Of a DNA stretch of 64,000 bases, positions 1 through 11,822 are shown one piece after another. The stretch comes from Heterobasidion occidentale (taxonomy: Eukaryota; Basidiomycota; Agaricomycetes; Russulales; Bondarzewiaceae). The notes below the pieces were generated by a model. That model searched no databases. It saw nothing but the letters and a program-made list of their open reading frames with translations, and had not been told where the DNA came from. Where the stretch lies: assembly GCA_039111635.1 (NCBI GenBank), contig JBCAQO010000008.1:2232001-2296000 (forward strand), in the 5' to 3' direction. The position numbers and the translations under genes are program-made. Each line of letters opens with the position of its first letter. Positions within the stretch are counted from its first letter, which is position 1.

Positions 1-2
1 CG

Positions 3-2596
3 AACGCTTTTCACTCTGACCATAATGCAAAAGTCGACAGAGCAATCGTAGCTGGCCAAGCCGAGCTTGATGAAGGACAAACCTCTCGCGCCAACTTCTG
101 GCGTCCGTTCCTCATTGCATGGCACCTATCTCAGATTGCCATCGGTCTCGCAGTCCTGGTCCTTCTCCTGCACCCTGCGCCCTTGAAGGCGATCTCTTTG
201 AGCATGTCTGAGGCTCTTATCGTCGCCTTGGATTGGAAGTTCGACGAGCCTACGCTATGCCCACAAGTGGACCCAATCGCGCCCGAGATATATGCAGTAC
301 TAGTGGATGCTTTGGACGAGGAACTCAGCACAGAGGAGTACAGGCTATGGGCATACGAAAGCCTGGGAGGCGCAGTGAGAATACCGTGCGTAATCCTCTC
401 AATAGATACAACAGAACTCGGATGAACCCAAGCTGCGTATACGCCGCAGAACGGAAACGTACGATGACCTTGGTAAACCCGGCGAAGATCCACGCTGGGA
501 AACGCGTCTGCTCCTCCACGACTACCTCCAGAACCGGTTTCCTCTCGTGTATGCGTACCATTGCCTCTCTAATGCAAGCGCGCCAATTGACAACTTTGTC
601 GTAGACATGCAAATCTGCTTAAAACAGTCGTGAACCAGTTTGCCTTGGTATATCATTGGCAAGGGACAGATGCGTCCTTGAAACCTGTGCTTCTGACCGC
701 GCATCAAGGTAAACACAGTCCGATGTTTCCTTTGTTGTCCTCATTCTTGAGACTATCATAGATGTCGTTCCGGTGGACCCGCGAACGGCGGATCAGTGGA
801 TTCAGCCGCCCTATTCAGGCTACTTCGATGGTAAGCAGCCTCCTCTGCACGTCAAAAGGTTCGTACTTGACCACGCGGCGCGGTGGTCAGGCGAATGGAT
901 ATGGGGCCGTGGAAGCTGTGACGACAAATCAGGTCTCATTGCCAGCTTGTGGGTGTTCCAATCCGAGACGTCCATCTTCTCGGAAGCTTATATGCGCCGA
1001 GTATAGGATAGCTGTGGAGTCGCTGCTTCAGAAAGGATTCTCTCCTGCGAGATCTGTCGTGCTCGCATATGGCATCGATGAAGAGCGGGGTGGTGTAGAT
1101 GTGAGCTTCCCTCTGCAGAGTTGGCTTGTTTGGTCTTAATCTCCTCGTATATAAGGGCGCGTCGCATATTCGCGATCATCTTCTGAGTACCTATGGACGA
1201 CACGCATTTTCCTTCTTGGTCGACGAAGGAGGTAGGCAACTCCACGTTATCACAATTGCTCATAATCTCATAATCAAGAACTCTTTTTTCTATATCTCAC
1301 CAGGAGGGTACGAAGAACGCAATGGAGTCATATTCTCGGCCCCCAATGTAGCAGAAAAAGGCAAGCTGAATGTGCGCATCGAGGTCGCGACTCCTGGTGG
1401 GCACTCCAGTGTGCCGCCTGCCCATACAGTTCGTCCATCCTTCTTCCTCTCTACATGTCTCTTGGCCCACTTGAAGACGATCAACTCTCAGAGCATTGGT
1501 CTCCTCTCGGCACTTATAACCTCCCTCGAAGCAAATCCGCTTCCTGCGACTCTCTACCGAAACAGCACTTACTTCCGCTCGCTCCAGTGCGCCGCCGCAC
1601 ACGACCCTGGGCTCTCGGACGAAACACGAGACTTGATCGATCGCGCACGGCTGAACGACGGCGCTTTGCACGCTCTGCAGGATGTCCTCACCAGCGCCGA
1701 TGAGAGACGGTTCAGGGCCGTCACGGGAACGACGCAGGCGGTGGATCTGGTCGGAGGCGGCGTTAAAGTGAACGCGCTGCCGGAGAGCGCGTGGGCGGTT
1801 GTGGACCATCGCATTGCGGACCATAGGTACGGCCCTCATCGTATCAACTCGCTCCGCATTGGGCGTCAAGGCTGACGCGGATCGCAAAAGCACTGTTGCT
1901 GCTCTACAAGCGCGCTACGTCGATCTGCTTGCACCGATCGCGTCGCGGCTTAACCTCTCGTTCGAAGCTTTCGGCAAGCAATTCGCGCACGGCAACAGGG
2001 ATGACGAGGACTTCGTCGGCCGTGTCACATTGACAGATGCGTATGGCACCGCGCTGGATCCAGCGCCCATCTCGCCGACGGCGGGCAATGGTCCGTGGGA
2101 GCTGTTATCTGGAACCATACTGTCCACTCTAGAGACGGCGCTAAGGAGCAAGTATACGGCGAAAGACGCCGTGGTCGTGCCTGGCTTGTCTCTGGGTGCG
2201 TGAGTAGATTCCTGCTCCGAAAGGGGAGTACTTACTTTCTGGCTACTTACCGTTTCACCGATGCGAATAACAGGCAACACAGGTAAGGTGTACATCATTA
2301 CATCACTCACAACTCTTTATCTTTCCTTCCATAGATACCAGGTATTATTGGAATCTCACGCGGCACATATTCCGATATGGCCATCGCGGCACGGAGGACG
2401 CGTACAACGGCGCACACACGATCAATGAAGGTCAGTCATTTCATTACGAGCACAGCGGCCATAGATCTTTTGCTCACTCCCACGCACTTGCGATGTTTGT
2501 CGTGCCGCAGCAATCAAAGGAGAAGGCTTCGTGGAGATGATCCGCTTCTTCACCAGATTGGTACTAAATGCAGATGAGACGGAGCTGTTCAACTAG
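3..2596 (+). CDS. CPS1: CPS1-type vacuolar carboxypeptidase (M20 metallopeptidase), 5' partial
   Basis: Zinc carboxypeptidase of the M20/Gly-X carboxypeptidase family, expected to act on peptides in the vacuole lumen. The frame is open from the left window edge, so the true start lies outside. An N-terminal hydrophobic anchor (IGLAVLVLLLHPAP, about 145-185) precedes the catalytic part. The M20 signatures appear in order across several exons: LLTAHQDVVPVDP (zinc His/Asp, about 690-785), GRGSCDDK (bridging Asp, about 905), YGIDEERGG (catalytic Glu region, about 1070), VATPGGHSS (dimerisation/lid, about 1385), DLVGGGVKVNALPE (about 1745) and RYGHRGTEDAYNGAHTINE (C-terminal zinc ligand region, about 2370). 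At least seven short introns are needed, for example 386-449 (GTGCGT...CCGCAG). The stop is TAG at 2594-2596. Family assignment is firm; exon borders are approximate. Confidence 0.88.
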
Positions 2597-3633
2597 AGGC
2601 TGAAATCAGTGGGTGTTTTTTGTTGTTGTACGCCCCTGTATTTTGCACGCACGATTGTAGCAATGCTGTACCGGTATCCGCTGTTCGTTCCAAGTTGGCA
2701 CGTGAGGCCCGGAGCTAGCTGGTGAACGTTTGAACCCTTTCCGAGGGCAGCGCAGATGATGAGTTGTGCATTGTAAGTAGATGCAAGCCCGATGCTGACT
2801 GATGCAGCAGATCTTCCGATCGGTTTGTTTTGAAGCTGGTGAGTGAGCGCTTACCTCCGCTTACCCTAATCCTCTCTGATCTGGCCCCGACAATCTTGCT
2901 CACCACAATGAGATCTCCAGGGATATTCGTGCTCTAATAGGGCCTCAGTTAGCAGTTGAGCGTTCCCGATGATCATGGATTGAGCCCACGGGTCCGTGAG
3001 TGTTCAGCGTTTGCCACGACGAAGACCACGCCTGCGGATTTGATCTAGTTTCCACGATGCTCCCATATTGCCTTGATAAACGGGCCAAGTCATGAATTTC
3101 AACCCTAATATGCAAATCGAGGCGGACACACTAGACCGCACCCGGCACCGGTGCCTCGTCGACAGAGTCACTGGACAAGTGCGATTACTTAGGAAGACTG
3201 GAAGGACCTTTGTCTGCATAATTTTGATACAAACTTGGATGGGCTATCATTTGGTCCCTGTTTTCTACGCCGATGTTGAGCGCCGACCACTGTTGAATTT
3301 TTCAAAAACACCAGCTGATCGCCTTCTTCGTGCACACTTGTGCCTTCTCTCCCATCACAGTCACGGGTTTTAGCTGGGTTCGATACCCCACTTGTCTTGG
3401 GCGGCATAGTGATGTAAAATGCACCGCTTTCACTTACGGCACCCGATGCTTCCTGAGAATTGCCGGCCACTCCTCAAGGCCTCAAGCTTCAAGTCCCGAT
3501 CAGAAGAACTTGATCACTGATCAGTCCATCACCAGTGGTATATAGAAAAGGTGCAGTATCGATCTCTCTTTTCGCGGCCTTGCCCCCTCTCACTTTCGTC
3601 TTTTTGTACATATCAGAGTGTGTGCCCTTCTCA
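2597..3633. other. Intergenic stretch, no gene seen
   Basis: About 1 kb between the carboxypeptidase stop and the next start codon. All open frames here are short, overlap each other in different frames and show no recognisable motif. It should hold the 3' end of the upstream gene and the promoter of the DUF6534 gene. Confidence 0.5.
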
Positions 3634-5141
3634 ATGTCGGCCATCGAGCTCACAGTTGGCTCTATTGAGATCGGGACCCTTATCTCGTCTGTTCTCTTCG
3701 GTATCACAAGTGTACAAGTTTATCTCTACTACAAGAATGCCTTCAAAGACAATCTCTTCCTAAGGGTCATGGTCAGTTGAGCTTGCGTCATTTCGCTTAG
3801 CTTATTACCCGACCCTGATTGGATTCGGTTAGGTCCCTGCCCTTTGGTTCGTGCTGTGTCTATTCTGTTTGCTACTTGCTGAGGCAGGTTGTAGGGTGGC
3901 CGAAGCTCTTCACACATCCTTTACTTGGATATACCTCTACCGCCTGACCGTGCGGCACTATGGAGATATCGACGTTATCATAGTGCATCACTGGACACTA
4001 GGTTTATCGGCCATTTTCAACGGTTTCATCGGCGCTACAGTCCAGGTTTGCATTCATCCCTCTCGCGATGATAACTTGAACAAATTGTCATTTTGTAGGC
4101 TTGGTTCGCGTACCGTATCTTTGTGCTCTCGCAGTGTCTCTCGATATCCATCGTGTCCTGGACGGGTTCTTCTTTGCAGATGGTCTGCTTAATCGGCATG
4201 TATCCCCTCACCCAAAAAGTGACGTTGACAGAGTTTGCTGCGCGCTACAACTGGTTGCCTATGACGGCGCTTGGTTTGAACGTCCTTGTAGACTTTGTCA
4301 ACACAGGATCCTTGACGTATTTACTGTGGAAGCGAAGACCAGAAACGATGCTGTTAGTCTTGAAATCCAGATCCTGTTATCCTGTTTTGGCCTCTTATTC
4401 ACATTGTGAAGCTCGTCCAAGTTGGTCAACAGGCTCATATTGTGGACCATAGGTTCGTTCACAATCGCTGGATCATCAATCTCAAACTGATCCCCCTGTA
4501 GAAACTGGACTCCTTACGAGGTACGATGGTCGGAATTTTTATCTTAGCAGCTCAAAAATATGGATATATCCACAGCATTTCGGCCGTCGTCATGCTCGTC
4601 GCAGTAAGATTTCTCGGTGATGCTTTAGATACGCTTATCGACGCTCTTCTCCGCACACAGGTCACAGCGCTCTCGCATACATGTGCGTCTAAGTCGAAAT
4701 ATGTGATTAATTATTGACACCATATTTAGACTTGTGGATCGGCGTCTCCTTTTTCTACGCGAAACGTGAGGTCCTTGCGTACGTGCAAAGTTACCCTTTG
4801 CCGACTAACTCTTCATTCCAGTGTACTCGAACTCTTTCTTTGCATCGTGCGTATTCATACCTACTTCCTATGAATGACTATCGACCCATCTTTGGTCAGT
4901 CTCAACGGCCGGATGTCTCTCCGCAACGTCGACACATCGAGCAGTGGCATACTGTCCACAATGCACGTAACAAATGGCCCCGTCGAAGTCACAGTAGTTC
5001 GGGTAAGTTCCAAAACATCCCTCAGGATCTCACGCCTAGATGAGTGACTGAGGGTGGTGCCAGGACATACACGTTGACGATAACGAAAGGAATAGAGATA
5101 TGTTCAAGCTTTCTCCTATAACCGACCATCCGCTCAGGTGA
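3634..5141 (+). CDS. DUF6534-type seven-helix membrane protein
   Basis: Member of the large basidiomycete family of seven-transmembrane proteins carrying the C-terminal DUF6534 domain; biochemical role unknown. The start MSAIELTVGS at 3634 is followed by the family's typical first helix (IGTLISSVLFGITSVQVYLY) and the YYKNAFKDNLFLRVMV loop. Later helices include LWFVLCLFCLLLAEAG, the WTLGLSAIFNGFIGATVQ/AWFAYRIFVLSQ block, SISIVSWTGSSLQMV and ALGLNVLVDFVNTGSLTYLLW. The last coding blocks are LWIGVSFFYAKR, then VYSNSFFASLNGRMSLRN, which matches the usual DUF6534 end (nucleotides about 4735-4925). A final intron (about 5003-5062) leads to a hydrophilic tail ending DHPLR with TGA at 5139-5141. An alternative reading without that intron stops near 5047. 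Seven or eight short introns. Confidence 0.72.
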
Positions 5142-6101
5142 CCAACGTCATCTGTAGCAGTCTTTAAGGCTGTTGCTCCCAGCATGGTTACTCACTGTTC
5201 AATAGTTTTCAGACATCAAGCCGTGAAACTTACGACCCCTGAGGCCTTGAGGCATGAAGGATGATTTGAGTATCCGGGCCATGCCAAGCCCTCAATCGGG
5301 TTGGTCAGGATTGATCCATTGTCGCGATTCGTGAATGGAAGCAGGAAGATGCATTGCTTTCCTAGCCAGAGGTCGTGTGTATCCCTAAGGATTCCTGTGC
5401 AAAGGCACATAGTCGGCATGGATATTATCTACTATGGACTTTTGTATTTATCCCCGACGACATCGAGTGCACATTATTCATGATATTCCCAAGTGCCCCC
5501 GAGTGCACGGGGTCCTTGCAGCTTCTGCTCTTCTTCCGCTTCCCAAGACTTCCCGAGTTGGCTCCCCTTAACAGCATCTGTCACTATCTGGCATCTTCTG
5601 AATCCCCCCATAACTCGAGTCGAATAACGTAAAATAGAAGGTTCCGCCATACCTCCCAAATGTTCCGACGAAGTAAACAGTCGCCGATGTTCGTGTCATA
5701 TGCTGTTCGAAGGCATCATGGCTGCCGACCTTCTTGCGAAAGATGCCAGAGCTCACGTTGAGAATCCGCTTCCATGAAAACTGGGATGTAGCACCTAGGG
5801 CTCATTGTTGACTCGATTACAACGAGACATCTACCGGTGAGTGCCCCCTCATTGCTCCCATATCATCACCGATCTCAACCACAGTGTCAGTTCCCTTATC
5901 TGACGTGCAGACTCTCCCAGATCTCGCTAAGGGTAGATACGGATATTCAGAAACCACGTTGGAGGTTGAAGGAAAATCGTCAACGTTGCTGCCTTTGGGA
6001 GACCAGCCAAGGGTTCCTCGGCAGCCATGCCCATCACATTTACATTTTGCCTGTCGACAGACACGACGTCAAACCTCGCAGGCTGCCTGCCGAGTTCAAA
6101 C
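5142..6101. other. Region without a confident gene
   Basis: Short frames on both strands, none longer than about 95 codons. The plus-strand frame at 5884-6126 (beginning VPLSDVQTLPDLAKGRYGY) could be an exon of the broken coiled-coil gene just downstream, but it shares no frame or splice signal that I could tie to it with confidence. Confidence 0.35.
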
Positions 6102-6275
6102 GATTTTCACCTCGTTGCTGAATTGACCAAGACAAAAGACGAGTTGGTCCGGACGAAAGACGCGCTTGCCAAGTTGCCAACACAAAGGGCAGACTAACTA
6201 AGACGAAAAGCGAGCTGACCAAAGCGAAAAGCGAGCTATCGGTGAAGAGCAAGTTAGCCGAGATGAAGAGAATAC
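6102..6275 (+). pseudogene. Relic of a coiled-coil gene with tandem LTKTK heptads, frame broken
   Basis: The translation in one frame reads AELTKTKDELVRTKDALAKL and continues in the -1 frame as RLTKTKSELTKAKSEL and then SVKSKLAEMKRIPT. The underlying DNA is a degenerate tandem repeat of roughly 21 nt (variants of ttgaccaagacaaaagacgag). Regular leucine spacing and alternating Lys/Glu indicate a coiled coil. Between the two blocks, at about 6184-6192, the frame is lost and a TAA intervenes; no intron fits in the gap. It could be a decayed gene, one exon of a longer gene with a consensus error, or a real gene whose other exons I cannot see. No function can be assigned. Confidence 0.35.
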
Positions 6276-6698
6276 CCACGGTACGATTTCTCTTTTTCGT
6301 TGTCATTCCTGCGCTCAGCGGTGAGCCAGTACGAGTGCACTACATCAACGTTCATGAAGGATACTATTAAGCTAGCGGAGACTTGAGCGACGGGACTTCG
6401 TAGGATGAGGCGAAATCGTTGTGAGTTCTGTATGTTCACATGTAACGAATTCTTCAAGGTCGATGATGAGCTTCAGGAAAAGATGTTTTCATATTTTGAA
6501 TGTAGACTCCGTAACCGTGTGTCTTGCAGAGCGATGCATTGTCTGACAGCATCAATTTACCTAAAAGTCATTTGATGCATATTTCGTGGTGAGCCTTTAT
6601 CCGTGTATCTAGAATTCCTCAACGTCCCAGCAGGTAACGTGCTAACACGATTTTCAAGTTTAAATGCAGGCATATGAACGACGTCCGTGAGAACTCAC

Positions 6699-7347
6699 CT
6701 AGCCTACAACTCTCAATCTTTCATCTCCACTCCTCAGAAAGATACCGCCCTCAAACTCCACCACTGCGTTAAACGTGATCGTGTCGTCTATTCCATTCCG
6801 CAGACCACCCCACCGCGGGCCATTCCATGCAGATAGGGACAGGGTACTCCCTGTATCCATTGCTTGAGGGAAGAAAAAGCCCCCCGCATCGGCAGATTCT
6901 TCGGTGAGTTCTGAAGCCATCGACGGAGCCGGAGAAGGCCAGGCAAAATGCTTGGACGTGGGAGCATCAGGAGGTGGATCGTCGGCGGAAGGCGTAGAGG
7001 GTAGAGATTCATGAGTACGGATGACATGCACGGCCACAATGTAAGGGAGGATGGAGAATTCTAGGGGTTCCCCGTCGGTTGAGCCATTGGTCCGCTTGAT
7101 GGTCAGCTTGAGGTTCGCTGCGCGAGCGCCTCGCAGTGTAGCCGCGTAATATTCTTCTGCTGTAGTAAGGTATCGTGGCTGATCGTTTCTCCAGAGCTAT
7201 GGGTGGGCATGTTCATGACTTCCGTGTCGTTCGCGAGAGAAAGGGCACACGCACGTAGACGTTCGATATGATCAGTGTCTCGCTACCAACGTCAACCTGT
7301 GCCTTTGCGGCATCTTGCACCTGTTGAGTTGTGAACGGTTTGACCAT
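6699..7347 (-). CDS. Hypothetical protein, two exons
   Basis: Two minus-strand open frames join across a short intron (about 7200-7253). The first exon starts MVKPFTTQQVQDAAKAQVD and includes SETLIISNVYV. The second opens LWRNDQPRYLTTAEEYYAAT, continues through EPLEFSILPYIVAVHVI and SLSAWNGPRWGGLRNGIDD, and ends FLRSGDERLRVVG with the stop at 6699-6701. About 200 residues. No signal peptide or membrane segment is obvious; a Pro/Ser-rich stretch lies in the middle. I do not recognise the family. An in-frame upstream ATG (7449) exists, but its extension looks like untranslated sequence. Conservative amino-acid composition and clean splice joining support a real gene; the function is unknown. 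Confidence 0.5.
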
Positions 7348-8325
7348 GGTTGCTGTCAGTGAAGTGAACAGACAAGAGAAGATGCGCCAACGCATTATAG
7401 CAAACGAAGAAATACGGACAGGACGCGAGGCCGTCCTCTTGAGGAGCACTGCCAGATCGGTGAGTAGTGATGATGTCGTATGCGGTGGTGACAGCGAGCG
7501 CTCCGTTCCTAGGCGCTCCTCTTCTGTCCACTCATACCTATGATGTCAAGATTTGGTTTGCCTTGCATACATCCCCTACACCAGACACCCGTGAGCCTAT
7601 CGTTTCCTCATTTTCTGCAACTAGGGTCAGTCAAGGATTTAACCATCAGTATAGCAACGTGAGGAATGTGTCGACTGGGCACGGACAATGTGTTCGATTT
7701 GGAGCCACATGTGTCTCACGGCTGCCTATGACGAAATTTTAATTGTTGGAATGTTCCAAGCTCCTCGAGCACCAGACACTGTTTTCAAATTGAAGTAATA
7801 CTTAGCCCTACTAGGTGTACATCCGGTGAAGGATCAAATCTTGCATGCCACGCTTGGCCTCCTCCATGCTCACGTAATAGCTCCAACATCTTTCAAAATG
7901 CAGAATCAGACCGAAATTGCCATTGTAAACATGCTTATGCCTTCCCCCAGAGCGACTGTCTTTTGCGTAAGGATACGGAGGCCATACTTGGCTATACTGC
8001 TTGTTCAAGCGAAATATGACATCCGAAGGAAGCCTGATATTGTTGAGACGCGTAGCTGCGAGACCCTAGAGGAGGCGCCTGTTCAAGATCGTCCAACTCC
8101 GCGACAGCTACCCGTGCCATCATACAGTGATGTAACGCTGTCAAGCATCATATCAAAATAAATATTCATGTTCAAATGAGAGATAAGCTGTACTACATGT
8201 GTACAGAAGCATGCATAAACTTGGCAGAGCCGATCGAATCATATAACCACTAGAATGCCACCGAGCCACCTAAAAAGACTGTTCCCAATTGCCCTTCAAG
8301 GACAATTCGATGTGAAGATCCCAGC
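7348..8325. other. Intergenic, no gene supported
   Basis: Only short overlapping frames without motifs. Lies between the starts and ends of two minus-strand genes, so it should contain the promoter of the 6699-7347 gene and the 3' flank of the 8326-9966 gene. Confidence 0.45.
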
Positions 8326-9966
8326 TCAAGCCCTCTTGAGGAACGAGCTATGCATATTCCTGCTTTTGCTCAAACACGAAATGCTGCCATTTAGTTCACC
8401 AGATACCTTGACCCTTTTTCCGGACGTCTCCTCAAAAACGCAAGCCTGGACTTCCAATCTGAAGAATCGAGATTCTATACCCTTGAAGAGGTCGACTGGG
8501 ATGGGAACCCAGAATTTGAGGTCCCACTGCCTCTCGCACTGCCCGGAGCCCTTCACCTCTTCCCAATCATGTCTCACGATGATTCCCCTGGAAGGGTCCA
8601 TGGTGAACTTCATGTGCTCCATTGTATCGCTCGTGCGACGTTCTCTATCCCAATAAGTTGAGAAGGGAAGGTCGACGCTGACTTGCGGAGAAGTGGGCTC
8701 GTTAATTCGGTTGCAGAGAATGTGAAGGAAATCGATAGGGGGCCTCAGTGTGTTGTATCCTGCTTCAGTATCAGTGAAGTGGAGAGTTGCCTCCCAGCGG
8801 ACGGCACTCCTAGAAATCAATGAGACGGTCAGTGGCTCATCACACATTGAAAAAGACATCATCCACCCTTTAGGCAAATCCCAATACTCTGTGTGATTCC
8901 TCGGGCTTGGCAATGACAATTTGAGTTGGTAGCGACGCAAGAGCGATTCGTCGTAGAAAGATGTAGCGCGGTCCTCAGCAGGCATGACAAAAGGAAAGTG
9001 ATTTTCTCGATGGTACACTTCCCGAAAGCCGCGAAGACCGCTGTTGAATTCTTTATCAGGAAAACGAGATGTGGGCGGCGGGACAGCCATGGCTTCTGCC
9101 ATGGACATCTGAATAGTACGATCATATCGACCCGATTGAGGCCCGCTATTTAAAGGGGCGACTCTGGCAGACACAACACTGGAGGCAGGAGACGTCGGCG
9201 AACGTAAAGTCGGCGCCGGGATGCGAGAGGTGGGCTTGATGGCGAGTGACCCAGGTTCCTTCATGCCGCTCCTTTGATCCTGAGTGGGGAAAGGGACCTT
9301 ACCCACATGACGGAGGCCGCGTCCAGAATTTCCTCTAGCTGCTTCATCCATGTTGCCACTATCCGCGAATGGCTTCACATCGCTTGGGATTCTCCTCGCG
9401 CTGGTGGCCGCGCTGTAAGTGCGAGATCGAGCAGGAGTATCCAAGGGGATGTTGTTCTCCACAGTGCTGGATGAACGATTGCGACTAGGATTGATGGCCC
9501 CAAGGTCCCGCTTCGTGCTCGGTTCGCGGCGCTCCCTTCTGGTATGGCCCTTGTCCGAAGCATTCGTCTGTTGCCGAGGGGTGGCTCGGATAGTATCGAT
9601 AGAAGACATGGATGTCACTCGTTGACGCATCCGTGGCGTGAAGGCTACATTGGCATGCCCGTTCTCATCGCCGTCATGAGCACGCTTTTTACTAGCTTCT
9701 TTCTCCGGGCTGTCGCGCTTGGTGTCCTTGCGTATCCAATTCAAGAACTTGCCGCTAGTTGAGCCAACTTGGGAAGTCGGCGCATGCGTGGCAGTGGCAG
9801 GAGTAACCGATGCAGGAGTGGGCCTTTTCTTCTGAAGGGGATAGGGTCGAGAAATGAACGGACGTGTCGTGGAAGAAGTTGCCATTGCCAGATGGAACGA
9901 TGCGCCGGGATATTGCGTGATCGTGCGGTGAATGAAGATAGGAGCGGTGACCTCTTCAGGATTCAA
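8326..9966 (-). CDS. Hypothetical protein with disordered basic N-terminal half
   Basis: A single uninterrupted frame of 546 codons. The first ATG is at 9966; a second in-frame ATG (MATSSTTRPFISRPYP, at 9885) is an equally good start. Residues 30-300 are Ser/Thr/Pro/Arg-rich and probably disordered, with basic clusters (KEASKKRAHDGDENGH, RRERREPSTKRD) that could serve nuclear import. Residues about 310-530 look folded: FNSGLRGFREVYHRENHFPF, YQLKLSLPSPRNHTEYWDLP, VRWEATLHFTDTEAGYNTL, WDLKFWVPIPVDLFKG and RFFRLEVQACVFEE, a pattern of beta-strands. I do not recognise the domain. Lack of introns over 1.6 kb is unusual compared with its neighbours. Confidence 0.65.
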   Translation of the reverse strand: MNPEEVTAPIFIHRTITQYPGASFHLAMATSSTTRPFISRPYPLQKKRPTPASVTPATATHAPTSQVGSTSGKFLNWIRKDTKRDSPEKEASKKRAHDGDENGHANVAFTPRMRQRVTSMSSIDTIRATPRQQTNASDKGHTRRERREPSTKRDLGAINPSRNRSSSTVENNIPLDTPARSRTYSAATSARRIPSDVKPFADSGNMDEAARGNSGRGLRHVGKVPFPTQDQRSGMKEPGSLAIKPTSRIPAPTLRSPTSPASSVVSARVAPLNSGPQSGRYDRTIQMSMAEAMAVPPPTSRFPDKEFNSGLRGFREVYHRENHFPFVMPAEDRATSFYDESLLRRYQLKLSLPSPRNHTEYWDLPKGWMMSFSMCDEPLTVSLISRSAVRWEATLHFTDTEAGYNTLRPPIDFLHILCNRINEPTSPQVSVDLPFSTYWDRERRTSDTMEHMKFTMDPSRGIIVRHDWEEVKGSGQCERQWDLKFWVPIPVDLFKGIESRFFRLEVQACVFEETSGKRVKVSGELNGSISCLSKSRNMHSSFLKRA

Positions 9967-10453
9967 CAGTGAGTTTATATAAGGTTAGCAGACCACCGCC
10001 ACATCGGCTCACTACCTATTGTTCAAAGCGTTCAGTGTTTCGCCACAGTGGGTGGCATGCGCACGGGAACGGCCTATGCATCGATTTCAGCCCCTGAAAG
10101 ACAAACAATCCGACAAAGCCACCCAAACATTGAGATGTGCCAGATTCTCACACATATATTAAGTCGCGCCTAATGAGAGCTTGTGAGGGAAGTCTCAATC
10201 GATTCAGCAGCTTGAATCGACAAGCGACCTTCGAGTGAGCTGATCCAAGCTACGGCCACCTACGGTCAACAACGGATTTATGTCATATTTCACCTTCAAT
10301 ATTGTTGATGTTTCCCTTTGAACAGGGGAGATGAGGGGATGATTGAATCGAGCATGCATAGCCTGGCATGGATCATGTATTTTGTGCATCGGGTGATAAG
10401 GAAAGCTAGGGCGTGACAAAAGAAAGCATAGAGGAAGAGATGGACCGCGAAGC

Positions 10454-11173
10454 TTATGCAGACGACGTGGCTGCACGGACGACCTTCTTGGCAACAGTGT
10501 TTTCCCTACAAGGAAAAGTTATATGATTTGTTTGATCCATAAGATGTTACAATACTTACCTGAATCCATTCTTGAAACGCCTGGACACGGTCTTGAGGTA
10601 CCGCATTCTACCAGTGCCAGTGGTCTTTCGGCGCTTGGCCTTCTGACCCCACTCGTATGACCGCAGCTTAGCTGCAGGGTAGCCGCATTGCGCACATTCT
10701 GTGTATGATGAGGGCAAAAGTAAGCGGCCGAGATGCGTCTTACAAAGTTCACTCAAATCCGGACCTTTGTGCTGTTTGTGGAAAGCGCGTCTCCCGCAAC
10801 GGCGGCAGAGAGTATGGGACTTGGTGTGCCGCTTACTATAGGATGGCCATTAGCAGAAGGGTGATATGAGGAAAATAAGAAGCACGCACCCAAAGGACGA
10901 TGTACCTAGGTATCGAAACGCAGAACGACGTCAGTCTTCCTCTTTACAACTGATAATCCAGTTTCCAACAGACCTTTCGTCTACAAAGAAGAGTCAGCAT
11001 CCGAAGGACTTCAAATCAATAGTGAAGCGTTGGGTGCGAGGGGGGTGTCATCCATCCGAAGGTCAACCCATCCATCCTTCCAACTTTACCGAATCAACCC
11101 ATCCGACATTCTTTCCATCACCAGCAACGAATATAACCCCCCACAGCAACAAAACGGCGGCAACACTCACCAT
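10454..11173 (-). CDS. RPL37: 60S ribosomal protein eL37
   Basis: Structural protein of the large ribosomal subunit, with a C4 zinc site (CRRCGRR ... CAQCGYP). Six coding exons can be placed exactly: 11171-11173 (ATG alone), 10974-10980 (7 nt), 10890-10905 (16 nt), 10765-10835, 10560-10698 and 10454-10505. They total 288 nt, giving 95 residues starting [19 protein letters not shown] and including the hallmark [19 protein letters not shown] and [19 protein letters not shown]. All five introns are GT-AG; intron 1 (190 nt) begins right after the start codon. Length and sequence fit the family fully, and the exon sum being a multiple of three supports the micro-exon model. The stop is TAA at 10454-10456. 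Confidence 0.95.
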
Positions 11174-11822
11174 CTTGTCGTTTTCTTGTCAATATTGTCG
11201 TTGACGGTGTTGCCGGATAGCCCTCAACCTTCCTAAAGTGGCTGCGATTGGCTTGGCGTGTGGGAAAATTGACACATGGCGGCGTCTAATGGTGGTGCCG
11301 TAATTTGGAGATGTCATCCATCCCTCGGCTACCTCCAGCCGCGGGACTCAAGCTCTTCCGTGCAACTCTCGACGGCACCCCGTATCTCTCCGCATGTCGT
11401 CGTCTGTATACACACCCCGCGGGGCAGACGCACGCAACAGTTCTGTTCCATTTGAATGGTAAAATAATTGTGATGCATACCTTTCGCTAAAATCGTATCG
11501 CCTTCCAGTCAGACCTGGATATTGATTTATTCTCTTCAAGCTGGTTTCCCAATTTCATTGTGGTGGCGTTAGGGGGGTCTTAATTCTACTCTTCTCATCT
11601 GCCAAGGCACTTTTTACAGGTCTTTATACCTTCCATCAATGCTCACGCGCTGCCCCTGCCCTGAGCAGCGGCTTTCCGAATCCAGACTGTCAAGTGTCGA
11701 CAACTGATAATCCCGCTCGGCACACTCGGCATTACTTTTGGGTCTGGCCCGATGCCGCACAACCAGGTATGACCCTGTCTTGAACCCGCCTCTCGTATTG
11801 CGTGCCGCACAAGTATATAAGC
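11174..11822. promoter_or_regulatory. Divergent intergenic region between RPL37 and the opsin-related gene
   Basis: About 650 nt separating two divergent starts. No convincing open frame. It must contain both promoters; no single element can be assigned with certainty. Confidence 0.4.

Noticed and set aside
3365..3400. tRNA-like T-loop sequence (gggttcgatacccca)
   Set aside because: No matching acceptor stem, D-arm or anticodon arm could be built around it.
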